64,000 nucleotides of DNA from positions 9,188,482-9,252,481 of the forward strand of contig NZ_CP152412.1 in the NCBI RefSeq assembly GCF_038957035.1, read 5' to 3'. Numbering within the stretch: position 1 is the stretch's first letter; the number at the start of each line of letters is the position of its first letter. The position numbers were made by a program, and so were the translations under genes. Under the pieces are notes generated by a model. It had not been told where the DNA came from. It worked only from the letters and a program-made list of their open reading frames with translations, and did not search any database. Source of the DNA: Bradyrhizobium sp. B097 (GTDB lineage: Bacteria > Pseudomonadota > Alphaproteobacteria > Rhizobiales > Xanthobacteraceae). Positions 7,953 through 16,366 of this stretch are shown here, piece by piece.

Positions 7953-9365
7953 ATGAGCGCCGTCGAACTCGGCTCGGTTGCCGATCTTGCCAACACGACA
8001 AGCGGGCCGGACGAGATCTCGCGGCGCCTCGAAGCGCTGCCCACCTCCGGCTACGTCTGGCGGCTGGTGATCCTGCTCTCGCTCGGCGGCTGCTTCGAAA
8101 TCTACGATCTGTTCTTCACCGGCTATATCGCGCCGGGCCTCGCCCGCAGCGGGCTGATGACCACGACGACGCAGGCCTTCTTCGGCTTCTCAGGGATCGG
8201 CGCCTTCGTCGCGGCGACTTTCGCCGGCCTGTTCATCGGCACCTTCTGCCTCGGCTTCCTCGCCGATCGCTACGGGCGCAAGGCTGTCTTCACCTATTCG
8301 CTGCTGTTCTACAGCGCGGCGTCGGTGATCATGGCGTGCCAGACCACCCCTGGCGGCGTGCTGCTGTGGCGCTTCATCGCCGGAATCGGGATCGGCATCG
8401 AGGTCATCACCATCGACGCCTACATCACAGAGCTGGTGCCGAGCTGGATGCGCGGCCGGGCCTTTGCAATCAACCAGGCGGTGATGCTGTCGGCGGTGCC
8501 GATCGTCGCCGCGCTGTCGTGGTGGCTGGTGCCGCTCTCGCCTTACGGCATCGATGGCTGGCGCTGGGTGGTACTGATCGGCGCGGCCGCCAGCATGATC
8601 ATCTGGGTGCTGCGGCTCTACGTGCCGGAAAGCCCGCTGTGGCTGGCCCGGCATGGCCGCCTTGCCGAAGCCGAGACAATCATGCGGAGGCTCGAGGCTT
8701 CATCGCCTGCGGCCGCGCCGCGCCCTGCCGTTAAAGCCGCGATGACGCCGGCACGTCCGGCGGTCGAAACCGGCTATGCCGATCTGTTCCGGCCGCCCTA
8801 CGCCTCGCTCGTCGTGCTGTTCATGATCTTCAATCTGTGCCAGGCGTTCGGCGTTTACGGCTTCTCCAACTGGGTTCCGGCGCTATTGGTCCAGAAGGGC
8901 ATCAACGTCACCAAGAGCCTGCAATATTCCTTCATCATCGCCTTCGCCTATCCGCTCGCACCGATGCTGGCCGCAACCTTCGCCGACCGCTTCGAGCGCA
9001 AATGGATCATTTGCGGCGCGGCCGCCGCGATCTCGGTGTTCGGCCTCGCCTTCGCGCAGCTCACCGAGCCGGTGCTCTTGATCGCCAGCGGCGTGCTGGT
9101 GACCGGCGCCAACATGACGCTGTCCTACGCCTACCACGCCTACCAGACCGAGGTGTTCCCGACCGCGATCCGGGCCCGCGCGGCGGGCCTCGTCTATTCG
9201 ATGAGCCGGCTCAGCGCGACATTCTCCGGCTTCATCGTGGCGTTCATGTTGAGGGAGGCCGGCGTCAGCGGGGTGTTCGGCCTGATCACCGCGGCGATGG
9301 TCATCGTCATCATTACGATCGGTGTCTGGGGGCCCAACGTCCGCGGCAAGCCGCTCGACGCCTAA
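7953..9365 (+). CDS. MFS transporter, metabolite:proton symporter type
   Basis: Inner-membrane carrier of 470 residues with about twelve transmembrane helices and a central cytoplasmic loop (about 225-275). The loop-2/3 motif GFLADRYGRKAVF and the helix-4/5 segments RFIAGIGIGIEV and ITELVPSWMRGRAFA place it in the sugar/metabolite (SV2/AAHS-like) branch. The C-half repeats the pattern (ATFADRFERKW, TEVFPTAIRARAAG). GGGGAGG precedes the ATG. It follows the LysR and HMG-CoA-lyase/CoA-transferase genes and could import their substrate, though a separate palindrome and its own candidate operator argue for independent control. Confidence 0.88.
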   Translation: MSAVELGSVADLANTTSGPDEISRRLEALPTSGYVWRLVILLSLGGCFEIYDLFFTGYIAPGLARSGLMTTTTQAFFGFSGIGAFVAATFAGLFIGTFCLGFLADRYGRKAVFTYSLLFYSAASVIMACQTTPGGVLLWRFIAGIGIGIEVITIDAYITELVPSWMRGRAFAINQAVMLSAVPIVAALSWWLVPLSPYGIDGWRWVVLIGAAASMIIWVLRLYVPESPLWLARHGRLAEAETIMRRLEASSPAAAPRPAVKAAMTPARPAVETGYADLFRPPYASLVVLFMIFNLCQAFGVYGFSNWVPALLVQKGINVTKSLQYSFIIAFAYPLAPMLAATFADRFERKWIICGAAAAISVFGLAFAQLTEPVLLIASGVLVTGANMTLSYAYHAYQTEVFPTAIRARAAGLVYSMSRLSATFSGFIVAFMLREAGVSGVFGLITAAMVIVIITIGVWGPNVRGKPLDA

Positions 9366-9432
9366 AGCGTTTCTTGACGCGAACCGGTGTCGACCCCGCA
9401 TCAAATGCGAGCGGACTTTGCTCGAAAACGCT
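9366..9432. repeat. Palindromic intergenic repeat, family A copy 1
   Basis: Element with inverted ends AGCGTTTC/GAAAACGCT and the inner core CGAACCGGTGTCGAC. Copies sharing an ACCGGT-centred core lie at 20348, 47256 and 50053. It begins immediately after the MFS stop codon and may serve as its terminator. Confidence 0.6.
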
Positions 9433-9514
9433 GTGACCGCGACACGAGCGGCACTTGCCGAAGCCATATTGGGTGGCTACCTCTCGCTCGTCATCTTGCA
9501 GAGGTAACCCGGTC

Positions 9515-10267
9515 ATGTTTGACGCCGCCGTCAAGGCGCTTTCGCAAATCCTGTCGCCGCCGATGCGCACGATCTTGTGGCGTTCGATCGGACTTGCGCT
9601 GGTGCTGATCACCGTGCTCGCAATCGGCTTGCAGCGGCTGCTGGGCTGGTTTGCCGACACCGGCGAGGTCTGGGCCGAAGGCATGCTCGGCCCCAACTTC
9701 CATTCCACCCTGCACGTGCTGTCCTGGATCATCTCGATCTCGGCGGGCCTCGGCGTCGTGCTCGGCGGCATCTTCCTGATGCCCGCGATCACCTCGCTGG
9801 TGGCCAGCCTGTTCGTCGACGACGTCGCCGACCATGTCGAGCGCGAGCACTATCCGGCCGACCATCCCGGCACGGCGTTGCCGGTCACGCTCGCGACCAT
9901 CGAGGGCGTCAAGACGGCGCTGCTGACGATCCTGGTCTACCTGGTCGCGCTGCCGTTCGTGCTGTTCGCGGGCGCGGGCTTCATCATCTTCTTCATCGCG
10001 ACCGCCTGGCTGCTCGGCCGCGAATATTTCGAGCTCGCCGCGATGCGCTTCCGCTCGCCAGAGGATGCCAAGGCGATGCGCAAGGAGAATGCGGCAACCG
10101 TGTTCACCGCCGGCCTGTTCATCGCCGCCTTCGTGTCGATCCCGATCGTCAATCTGGCGACGCCGCTGTTCGGGATGGCCTTCATGGTCCACATGTACAA
10201 GCGGCTGTCAGGCCCACGGCGAGAGCTGATCGAGCCGGCGCGGCGAAGCAACGTGCCGACGATCTAG
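9515..10267 (+). CDS. EI24 domain / CysZ-like membrane protein
   Basis: Membrane protein of 250 residues with four or five hydrophobic segments, resembling the EI24/CysZ family (CysZ is a sulfate permease in enteric bacteria). Typical are the long first helix, the loop SLFVDDVADHVEREHYPADHPG, and the late segment GREYFELAAMRFRSPEDAKAMR. The ATG at 9515 is preceded by AGAGG and gives the family N-terminus. Its stop overlaps that of the convergent DHA2 transporter in a shared CTAG. Function as a sulfate channel is only by family resemblance. Confidence 0.78.
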   Translation: MFDAAVKALSQILSPPMRTILWRSIGLALVLITVLAIGLQRLLGWFADTGEVWAEGMLGPNFHSTLHVLSWIISISAGLGVVLGGIFLMPAITSLVASLFVDDVADHVEREHYPADHPGTALPVTLATIEGVKTALLTILVYLVALPFVLFAGAGFIIFFIATAWLLGREYFELAAMRFRSPEDAKAMRKENAATVFTAGLFIAAFVSIPIVNLATPLFGMAFMVHMYKRLSGPRRELIEPARRSNVPTI

Positions 10268-11832
10268 TTCGCATCCCGAGGCACCGGGAGCGATGCCGGT
10301 GTCCGATCGCGCGCGAATAACACCAGCAGAAGCCCGACGATCGCCACGCAGGCCAGCATCGCCCATGCCTCGTTGACGCTGAGGGCGAGCGATGCCCGCT
10401 CGACCAGCGGCCGGATGAACGCCACCGTCGCGTCATCCGGCGGACCCGGCGGGCGGTTGATCAGCAACATCGGATCGAGGCCGATCGCCTGTGCCGCGTT
10501 GAGATCACCTGCCAGCAGGCGTGCACGAAAATCCTCGCCATAGATTGGGCTTCGCCCGTAGAGGATGGTATCGATCAAGGCGATCCCGATCGCGCCACCC
10601 AGATTGCGCATCAGGTTGAACAGTCCGCTGGCGTCGGCAACCTCCGCCTCGGGCAGGGTGCCCACCGCAATGCGCGTCGGCGGCAGCAAACAGAACATGA
10701 TCGCGACGCCGCGCACGATCTGCGGCCAGAACATCTCGCCGAAATCCGCGGTGCGCGGCTGAAAAGAGCTCAAGCCGAGACCGAGCGCAAACAAGGCGAA
10801 GCCTGTACAAGTCAACAAAAGCGCGCCGACGCGGCTTTCGAGGATTGCCGCCAGCGGCGCGGCGACGAGCTGCGCAACCCCCGTGACCAGCATGATGGTG
10901 CCGATCTCGAAGGCATCATGGCGGCGGACGAAGCCGAGGAATACCGGCATCAGATAGGTCGATCCATACAGGCCGATGCCGAGGCAGAAGCTCAGGGCGC
11001 AACCGATCGCGAACGAACGCCGCCTGAACAGGGTCAATCGCGCGATCGGATGCGTCGCGCGGAGCGTGCGCCGGATCAGCAGCGCCATCCCGGCCATGCT
11101 TCCGATTAGCAGGCTCAGGCAAAGCATCGAGACCCAGCCGCGCTGCGGCGCTTCCTTCAGACCGATCATGAGGCTTGCGAGCGCCGCTGCGAGCAGGGCC
11201 AGCGACCATGTGTCCAGTCTGGCGAACGCACGGAGATGCACGCCCTCCTTCGGAAGCAGCAACGGCGTGACCGTCGCCGCAATCGTTCCCGGAACCAGGT
11301 TGATCAGGAACAACCACGGCCACGACCAGGTCTGCGTGATCCAGCCGCCGACGACCGGTCCGACCGTCGGTGCGAGCACCGCGACGACGCCTCCGATCGT
11401 GGTCGCCGCCGGATGAAGGCGCGCCGGAAACAACATGAACACGGCGGAGAACACCGCCGGGATCAGGACGCCGCCGGAAAATCCCTGCAGCACGCGAAAC
11501 GCCAGCAGCACGGCAAAGCCGCCACTGAAGGCGCAGCCGACCGAGGCGATGGTAAACAGGCTCACGGCGATCGCGAACAGCCACCGCAACGACAGCGCAT
11601 GGGTGAACAATCCGGTCAGCGGGATCGCGATCACCTCGGCGATCAGATAGGCGGTCTGGATCCAGCTCATCGCGGAAGGCGAGATCGCAAGCGCGCGCTG
11701 GATCGTCGGCAACGAGGTCGCGACGACCTGGATGTCGAGGATCGCCATGAACATGCCGAAGCACATCAGGAGGAAGCCTGCCCAGGTCGCAACGGATGGG
11801 CTGTCGGTTGGATAATCCGCGCGACCGCTCAT
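10264..11832 (-). CDS. MFS transporter, DHA2 (drug:proton antiporter) family, linked to type III PKS
   Basis: Efflux-type carrier of 522 residues with about fourteen predicted helices. The first helix holds the DHA2 signature MAILDIQVVATSLPTIQ (motif D1), followed by SWIQTAYLIAEVIAIPLTG and the antiporter motif segment RVLQGFSGGVLIPA. It overlaps the methyltransferase gene by 4 bp and is third in the PKS-methyltransferase-transporter operon, so export of the polyketide product is the likely role. A generic multidrug role cannot be excluded. The stop overlaps the EI24 gene's stop in a shared CTAG. Confidence 0.9.
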   Translation of the reverse strand: MSGRADYPTDSPSVATWAGFLLMCFGMFMAILDIQVVATSLPTIQRALAISPSAMSWIQTAYLIAEVIAIPLTGLFTHALSLRWLFAIAVSLFTIASVGCAFSGGFAVLLAFRVLQGFSGGVLIPAVFSAVFMLFPARLHPAATTIGGVVAVLAPTVGPVVGGWITQTWSWPWLFLINLVPGTIAATVTPLLLPKEGVHLRAFARLDTWSLALLAAALASLMIGLKEAPQRGWVSMLCLSLLIGSMAGMALLIRRTLRATHPIARLTLFRRRSFAIGCALSFCLGIGLYGSTYLMPVFLGFVRRHDAFEIGTIMLVTGVAQLVAAPLAAILESRVGALLLTCTGFALFALGLGLSSFQPRTADFGEMFWPQIVRGVAIMFCLLPPTRIAVGTLPEAEVADASGLFNLMRNLGGAIGIALIDTILYGRSPIYGEDFRARLLAGDLNAAQAIGLDPMLLINRPPGPPDDATVAFIRPLVERASLALSVNEAWAMLACVAIVGLLLVLFARDRTPASLPVPRDAN

Positions 11833-12341
11833 GGCGTGCCTGTGCGTGGCCAGCCGGCAACCGAGAGTGCGCGGCTTTCGGCGCGAATCCGGATCGCAAG
11901 CACCGCGAGATTGAGCAAGGTGAAGATCAGCGCCAGCACCGGCAGATGCAGTGCGAGCGGAAGCAGCGCGATTTCACCGACCACGACGGCATAGTTTGGA
12001 TGCGGGAAAAACCGGTACGGCCCGGATGCGACCAACGGCGCACCCGGCAAGACGATGATCCGCGTGGTCCATCGCGGTCCGAGCGCAGCGAGGATCCACA
12101 ACCGCAAGCCTTGCAGCAGCAGAAAGGCCGCGAGTATGGCCAAGTTGACATCCTGGTTGCGGCCCCAGATCCACAGCGCGGTCAGCCAGCCGGCATGAAC
12201 CAGCACGATGAGCGGGTAATGTCTGGCGCCGACCTCGATCGCGCCGCGCGCCAGCAGCCGCTCCGTGTTGCGCCGCGCCAGCCCGAGCTCGCCGAGACGC
12301 TGCAGCGTCACCAGCGCAAGGATGACCGAGGCGAGGCTCAT
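11829..12341 (-). CDS. ICMT-family membrane methyltransferase (polyketide O-methyltransferase candidate)
   Basis: Small membrane protein of 170 residues with four or five helices in the isoprenylcysteine carboxyl methyltransferase/phospholipid methyltransferase family. The SAM-binding signature GPYRFFPHPNY is at about 107-117, followed by a hydrophobic helix and a C-terminal arginine-rich segment (AIRIRAESRAL). It overlaps the PKS stop and the transporter start by 4 bp each, so the three genes are translationally coupled. Bacillus BpsB and Streptomyces SrsB, encoded next to type III PKS genes, are relatives that O-methylate alkylpyrones or alkylresorcinols; the same role is inferred here. Confidence 0.85.
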   Translation of the reverse strand: MSLASVILALVTLQRLGELGLARRNTERLLARGAIEVGARHYPLIVLVHAGWLTALWIWGRNQDVNLAILAAFLLLQGLRLWILAALGPRWTTRIIVLPGAPLVASGPYRFFPHPNYAVVVGEIALLPLALHLPVLALIFTLLNLAVLAIRIRAESRALSVAGWPRTGTP

Positions 12342-13399
12342 GCCGCGTGCCTGAGCGCGACGCAGCTGAGCGTGAAGCCGGGCCCGAGCGCCGTGAGCAG
12401 CGAGCGCGGCGGCAAGCCCTTGGCGCGGGCGCGTTCGAGGACGAAGAGAACCGTCGGGGCCGACATGTTGCCGCAGGCAGCAATGACGTCGCGCTCGTGA
12501 TCGAGCGTGCCCTGATCGAGCGCCAGCGCCCGCTCCAGCGCGGCGATGACCTTGGAGCCGCCGGGATGGCAGAGGAAGCGATCGATATCATCGGCCGTCA
12601 GCTCCATCCGTGCCAGAATTTCGCTAACGGCCGGTCCAACATGGTCGCGGACGAAATCCGGAATGGTGCGCTGAAAGACGACGCCGAAGCCTTCCGGATC
12701 GACCGTCCAACCCATGATGCCGAGCGTATCCGGCCACAGCTTTTCGCCGGCCGCCTCGATCCGCGTCGCGCCGCCGTCTCCGGCGCGCAGCACGATCGCC
12801 GCGGCGCCATCGCCGAACAGGCTGGCGGCAACGATATTCGCCTTGGTGAGCTCGTCGTGGCGGACCGCGAGCGTGCAGAGTTCGAGCGCGACCAGCAGCA
12901 CGTTCGCACCCGGCTGCGCCTGCGCCAGCCGCGCCGCGATCGACAGGCCCGACACGCCGCCCGCGCAGCCGAGGCCGAACACCGGCACGCGCGACACATC
13001 GGTCCGCAGGCCGAGCTTGCCGGCGACGCGCGCCTCCAGCGTCGGCGTGGCGATGCCCGTCGAGCACACCGTGACCACGACATCGATGTCGCTGCCGGTC
13101 AGGTCGGCACGCGTAAGCGCCTTGCGGGCGACATCGACGAACAGCGCCTCCGCGCCTTCCAGGAAGGCCTGCGTTCGCTCCGGCCAACCGCGCCGTTCGA
13201 GATACCATTCGATCGGCTTCACGCCATAGCGATGCTGGATGCCGGTGTTGGCGAACAGGCTGGAGAGCGTCTCGAACTCCGGATAGCGGTCGGCGAGAAG
13301 GTCGCGCGCGGCCTGCAGGACTCGTCCCTGATGGAACAGATGCGGTGGAACCGCCGTCGCCATGGAAACAAGCGCGGCCGTCTGCTTGGTCTCGATCAT
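12338..13399 (-). CDS. Type III polyketide synthase (chalcone/alkylresorcinol synthase-like)
   Basis: Homodimeric ketosynthase of 353 residues extending an acyl-CoA starter with malonyl-CoA and cyclising the chain. The catalytic triad is visible as Cys145 (GLGCAGGVSG), His278 (FLCHPGG) and Asn311 (ACGNMSAPTV); the GFG-like loop reads DPEGFGV near 235-240 and the C-terminal loop is ALGPGFTLSCV. The ATG at 13399 is preceded by GGGAG; a longer frame upstream adds 88 residues of unrelated composition. It heads an operon with an ICMT-type methyltransferase and a DHA2 exporter. The likely product is an alkylpyrone, alkylresorcinol or acylphloroglucinol; the motifs cannot decide. Confidence 0.93.
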   Translation of the reverse strand: MIETKQTAALVSMATAVPPHLFHQGRVLQAARDLLADRYPEFETLSSLFANTGIQHRYGVKPIEWYLERRGWPERTQAFLEGAEALFVDVARKALTRADLTGSDIDVVVTVCSTGIATPTLEARVAGKLGLRTDVSRVPVFGLGCAGGVSGLSIAARLAQAQPGANVLLVALELCTLAVRHDELTKANIVAASLFGDGAAAIVLRAGDGGATRIEAAGEKLWPDTLGIMGWTVDPEGFGVVFQRTIPDFVRDHVGPAVSEILARMELTADDIDRFLCHPGGSKVIAALERALALDQGTLDHERDVIAACGNMSAPTVLFVLERARAKGLPPRSLLTALGPGFTLSCVALRHAA

Positions 13400-13530
13400 C
13401 GTGGCTCCCGTTCCCCCGCTTGTGGAACCACGCGGCGTGCAAAATATTTCAGGCGCCCACGAGATAGAGGGGGCGCCGCATTCACTATAAATTGACCCCG
13501 GCAGCAAGCCGCCGGCGATCTCCGCGCAGA

Positions 13531-15162
13531 TCAGGAAGCGGCGGCGCCCAACCTGCGCAGCACGTCCTTCACGAAGCCAAGCGGCACCGGCGACAGCGGA
13601 CCCTGCGGCGCGCGCGTGATCAGGGCGACCACGAACAGCGCCAGGATCGCGATCCAGAAGCACAGCCAGAAGCCGTCAATGTAGGCGAGCGTGTTGGCCT
13701 CGCGCTGCACCAGCGCCGCCAGCGTGCCGATGGCACGTCCCGCCGCCGTGCCGATGCCGTGGCCGGAAAATTCACCGGCCAACCGCTTCAGCAGGTTCAC
13801 GACGTCGACATCGCCGCTCTGGACGTGCTGGCCGAGATAGTTCGAATGGATCTGCTCGCGAACGCGCAGCCAGGTGCCCATCAGGGCGATGCCGATCTCG
13901 GCGCCGCCGAGCCGCATGATCTGGATATAGGCCGCGAACGCCGTCGCCCGTGACGGATCGGAATTGGACAGCGCCATGATGATGATCGGCAGCAGCGTGA
14001 ACGCCTGCCCGACCGACGTGAGCAGGACGATGCCGACGAAGTCCTCGCGTGCCCAGACATGGCTCAGCTGCGTGCCCCAGAGATTGGCGGCTGCGAATGC
14101 CGAGAATCCGAGCACCACGACGATGCGCGGATCGAGGTGACGCAACAGGACAATCGAGATCGGCACCAGCACGAACATCGGCAGCGCGCCGTAGGTGAAC
14201 AGCAGCACGCCCGACTGCTCCGGCCGCAGCGCGCCGATGGTGCCGAGGAAATTCGGCACCAGCGACGAGTTCGACAGGCTGGTCAGCGTGTACAGCAGGA
14301 TGACGATCAGCGAGAGCCCGATATTGCGCGAGAACAGCACGTTGAAATGCGCCCACGGCCGGCGCGCGACCGTCTCGTTGATCATGAAGGCGATGATCAA
14401 AAGCCCGCCGCCAATCAAGAGCGCCATCACGGTGCCCGACGACAACCAGTCAAGCCGGTTGCCCTGATCGAGGCCGGCATAGACCATCGCCAAGCCGGCG
14501 CCGAGCAGCAGCATGCCGCCCCAATCGGCATGGTGCAGCAGGTCGCGATTGACCGGCTCGTTCGGCGTGCCGAGATAGACCATCAATCCCATTAGCGGCG
14601 CGACCACGACGCCCTGCCAATACAGCCACTGCCAGCCGAGGTGCTCGACATAGAATCCGACCAGTGAGCTCGACGAATCCAGCGCGAAGCCGACGCGGAT
14701 CGAATACATCGCGATCGCGGGCAGCCACCAGCGGATCGGCAGGTTGCGCAGGATGATCATCAGCGTCGCCGGCACGAAGGTGCCGAGCAGCATGCCGTGG
14801 GCGATGCTGAGCACGACGATCAGCGTCGTGTAGTCGTGCACGAACGGGATGGTCAGCGAGACCACGGCATAGACCAGGCTCGGAATGCCGAGCACGCGGC
14901 GCAAGCCGAACGCGGTGGCGAGCCAGGCCACCGCGGGCGCGATGAAGATCTGCGAGCCGATCGCCGCGGTCGAGAGCCAGGCGCCCTCGTCGAAAGTGAG
15001 CGAGAACGCGCCCCGCAGGTCGGGCAGGCCGACCGAGGTCAGGCGGCTGTCGAAATTCGCCAGGAACGCGCCGAGCAGCACGGCGACGACGGCAAACACC
15101 GGATAGCGTGCGACATCGCCGCGCGAGACCGGACCGCTGTTGCGGTCGTCATTTTCCGCCAT
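13531..15162 (-). CDS. EmrB-like MFS transporter, DHA2 family
   Basis: Inner-membrane efflux component of 543 residues with fourteen expected helices. The N-terminus contains LGAFLANFDSRLTSVGLPDLRG, the DHA2 motif-D1 region, though the usual LDxTVVNVALP is altered to FDSRLTSVGLP. The C-terminal third has a large periplasmic loop (EQIHSNYLGQHVQSG) before the last helix, as in EmrB. It overlaps the HlyD/EmrA-like gene by 14 bp, so the two form a tripartite pump needing an outer-membrane channel encoded elsewhere. It ends 131 bp before the PKS start on the same strand and could also serve that product. Confidence 0.9.
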   Translation of the reverse strand: MAENDDRNSGPVSRGDVARYPVFAVVAVLLGAFLANFDSRLTSVGLPDLRGAFSLTFDEGAWLSTAAIGSQIFIAPAVAWLATAFGLRRVLGIPSLVYAVVSLTIPFVHDYTTLIVVLSIAHGMLLGTFVPATLMIILRNLPIRWWLPAIAMYSIRVGFALDSSSSLVGFYVEHLGWQWLYWQGVVVAPLMGLMVYLGTPNEPVNRDLLHHADWGGMLLLGAGLAMVYAGLDQGNRLDWLSSGTVMALLIGGGLLIIAFMINETVARRPWAHFNVLFSRNIGLSLIVILLYTLTSLSNSSLVPNFLGTIGALRPEQSGVLLFTYGALPMFVLVPISIVLLRHLDPRIVVVLGFSAFAAANLWGTQLSHVWAREDFVGIVLLTSVGQAFTLLPIIIMALSNSDPSRATAFAAYIQIMRLGGAEIGIALMGTWLRVREQIHSNYLGQHVQSGDVDVVNLLKRLAGEFSGHGIGTAAGRAIGTLAALVQREANTLAYIDGFWLCFWIAILALFVVALITRAPQGPLSPVPLGFVKDVLRRLGAAAS

Positions 15163-16300
15163 TGGCGACCGCCTCGCCGGTATTGATCCGCGTGACCACC
15201 GACATGCCCGGCAGCAGGCGCTCGAGCAACGGCTGGCCCTCGTCGAATTGGATACGCACCGGGATGCGCTGCACCACCTTGGTGAAATTGCCGGTGGCGT
15301 TATCGGGCGGCAGCAGCGCGAATTGCGATCCGCTCGCCGGCGCGATGCGCTCGACGACGCCGCGCAGCGTCTGGCCGGAGAACGTATCGACGGTGACCGC
15401 GACCGGCTGGCCCGGCTTGACGTTGGTCAACTGGGTTTCCTTGTAGTTGGCGATCACATAGACGTTCGGCAGCGGTACAACATTGATCAGATTGGCGCCG
15501 ATGTTGACGTAGTCGCCCGGCTGCACCTGGCGCTCGCCGGTGACGCCGTCGAACGGCGCGACGATCCTGGTGTATCCAAGCTTGAGCTTGGCCGATGCCA
15601 GCAGCGCCTTGGCGGCGTCGAGATCGGCGGCGCGTTGCTTCTTGGTGCCCTGCAGGACCTCGAGCTGATGGCGCTGCGCAGCGATCACCGCACGGCTGGC
15701 CTGCACGTCGGCCTCCGACTTGGCATAGGATGCGGTGGCTTGCTCGAGCCGCTGCCGCGTGCCGGCGTCGGTTTGCGACAGCGATTGCTGACGCTCTTGC
15801 TCCTGGCGCGCCAGGGTCTGCTGGGCCTCTGCTGATAGCCGCGAGGCCTCGGCCTGCGCGATGGTCGCATATTGCAGCTCGACCTGATTGTTGAGGTTAT
15901 CGAGCGCGGCCTGCGCGCCGACCACACCGGCCTCGGCCTGCGCGACCTGCGCCTGATAGTCGGCAGGATCGATCTGCACCAGGAGATCGCCGGCCTTGAC
16001 GCGCTGGAAATCGGAGACGGCGACGGTGAGCACTTCGCCGGACACGCGGCTCGAGAGCTGGGTCAACTCGGCGCGCACATAGGCATCATTGGTGGTCTGG
16101 ATCGTGGCGCTGCCGACCCAGGCGTCCCAATGCGTGGTCGCCACCGCGACGAATGCGAGCGCAGCCAGCACCGCAAACAACGGGATGGCGAAACGGCTCC
16201 AGAAGCCGCTCGCCGCAGGCTGCGGCTTGGCTGGCGCGGCCGCCGGGGCAGGCGCGGTCTGGCTGGCGGGTAGCCGACTGTCTTGAACCTGCTCTGTCAC
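15149..16300 (-). CDS. HlyD/EmrA family membrane-fusion protein
   Basis: Periplasmic adaptor of 383 residues. A proline/alanine-rich cytoplasmic N-terminus and one transmembrane anchor (about 33-54) are followed by a biotinyl-lipoyl half (RVSGEVLTVAVSDFQRVKAGDLLVQID), a long glutamine/alanine-rich coiled-coil hairpin (about 115-240), the second lipoyl half (GYTRIVAPFDGVTGE) and a beta-barrel. The start is a GTG preceded by GGGAG. It overlaps the EmrB-like gene and together they export drugs or secondary metabolites. Confidence 0.92.
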   Translation of the reverse strand: MTEQVQDSRLPASQTAPAPAAAPAKPQPAASGFWSRFAIPLFAVLAALAFVAVATTHWDAWVGSATIQTTNDAYVRAELTQLSSRVSGEVLTVAVSDFQRVKAGDLLVQIDPADYQAQVAQAEAGVVGAQAALDNLNNQVELQYATIAQAEASRLSAEAQQTLARQEQERQQSLSQTDAGTRQRLEQATASYAKSEADVQASRAVIAAQRHQLEVLQGTKKQRAADLDAAKALLASAKLKLGYTRIVAPFDGVTGERQVQPGDYVNIGANLINVVPLPNVYVIANYKETQLTNVKPGQPVAVTVDTFSGQTLRGVVERIAPASGSQFALLPPDNATGNFTKVVQRIPVRIQFDEGQPLLERLLPGMSVVTRINTGEAVANGGK

Positions 16301-16366
16301 ACCACACTCCCGTCAGTCACACCCGGAACGCCGGACAATTTGCCAACACATGATGATGATCATGCC

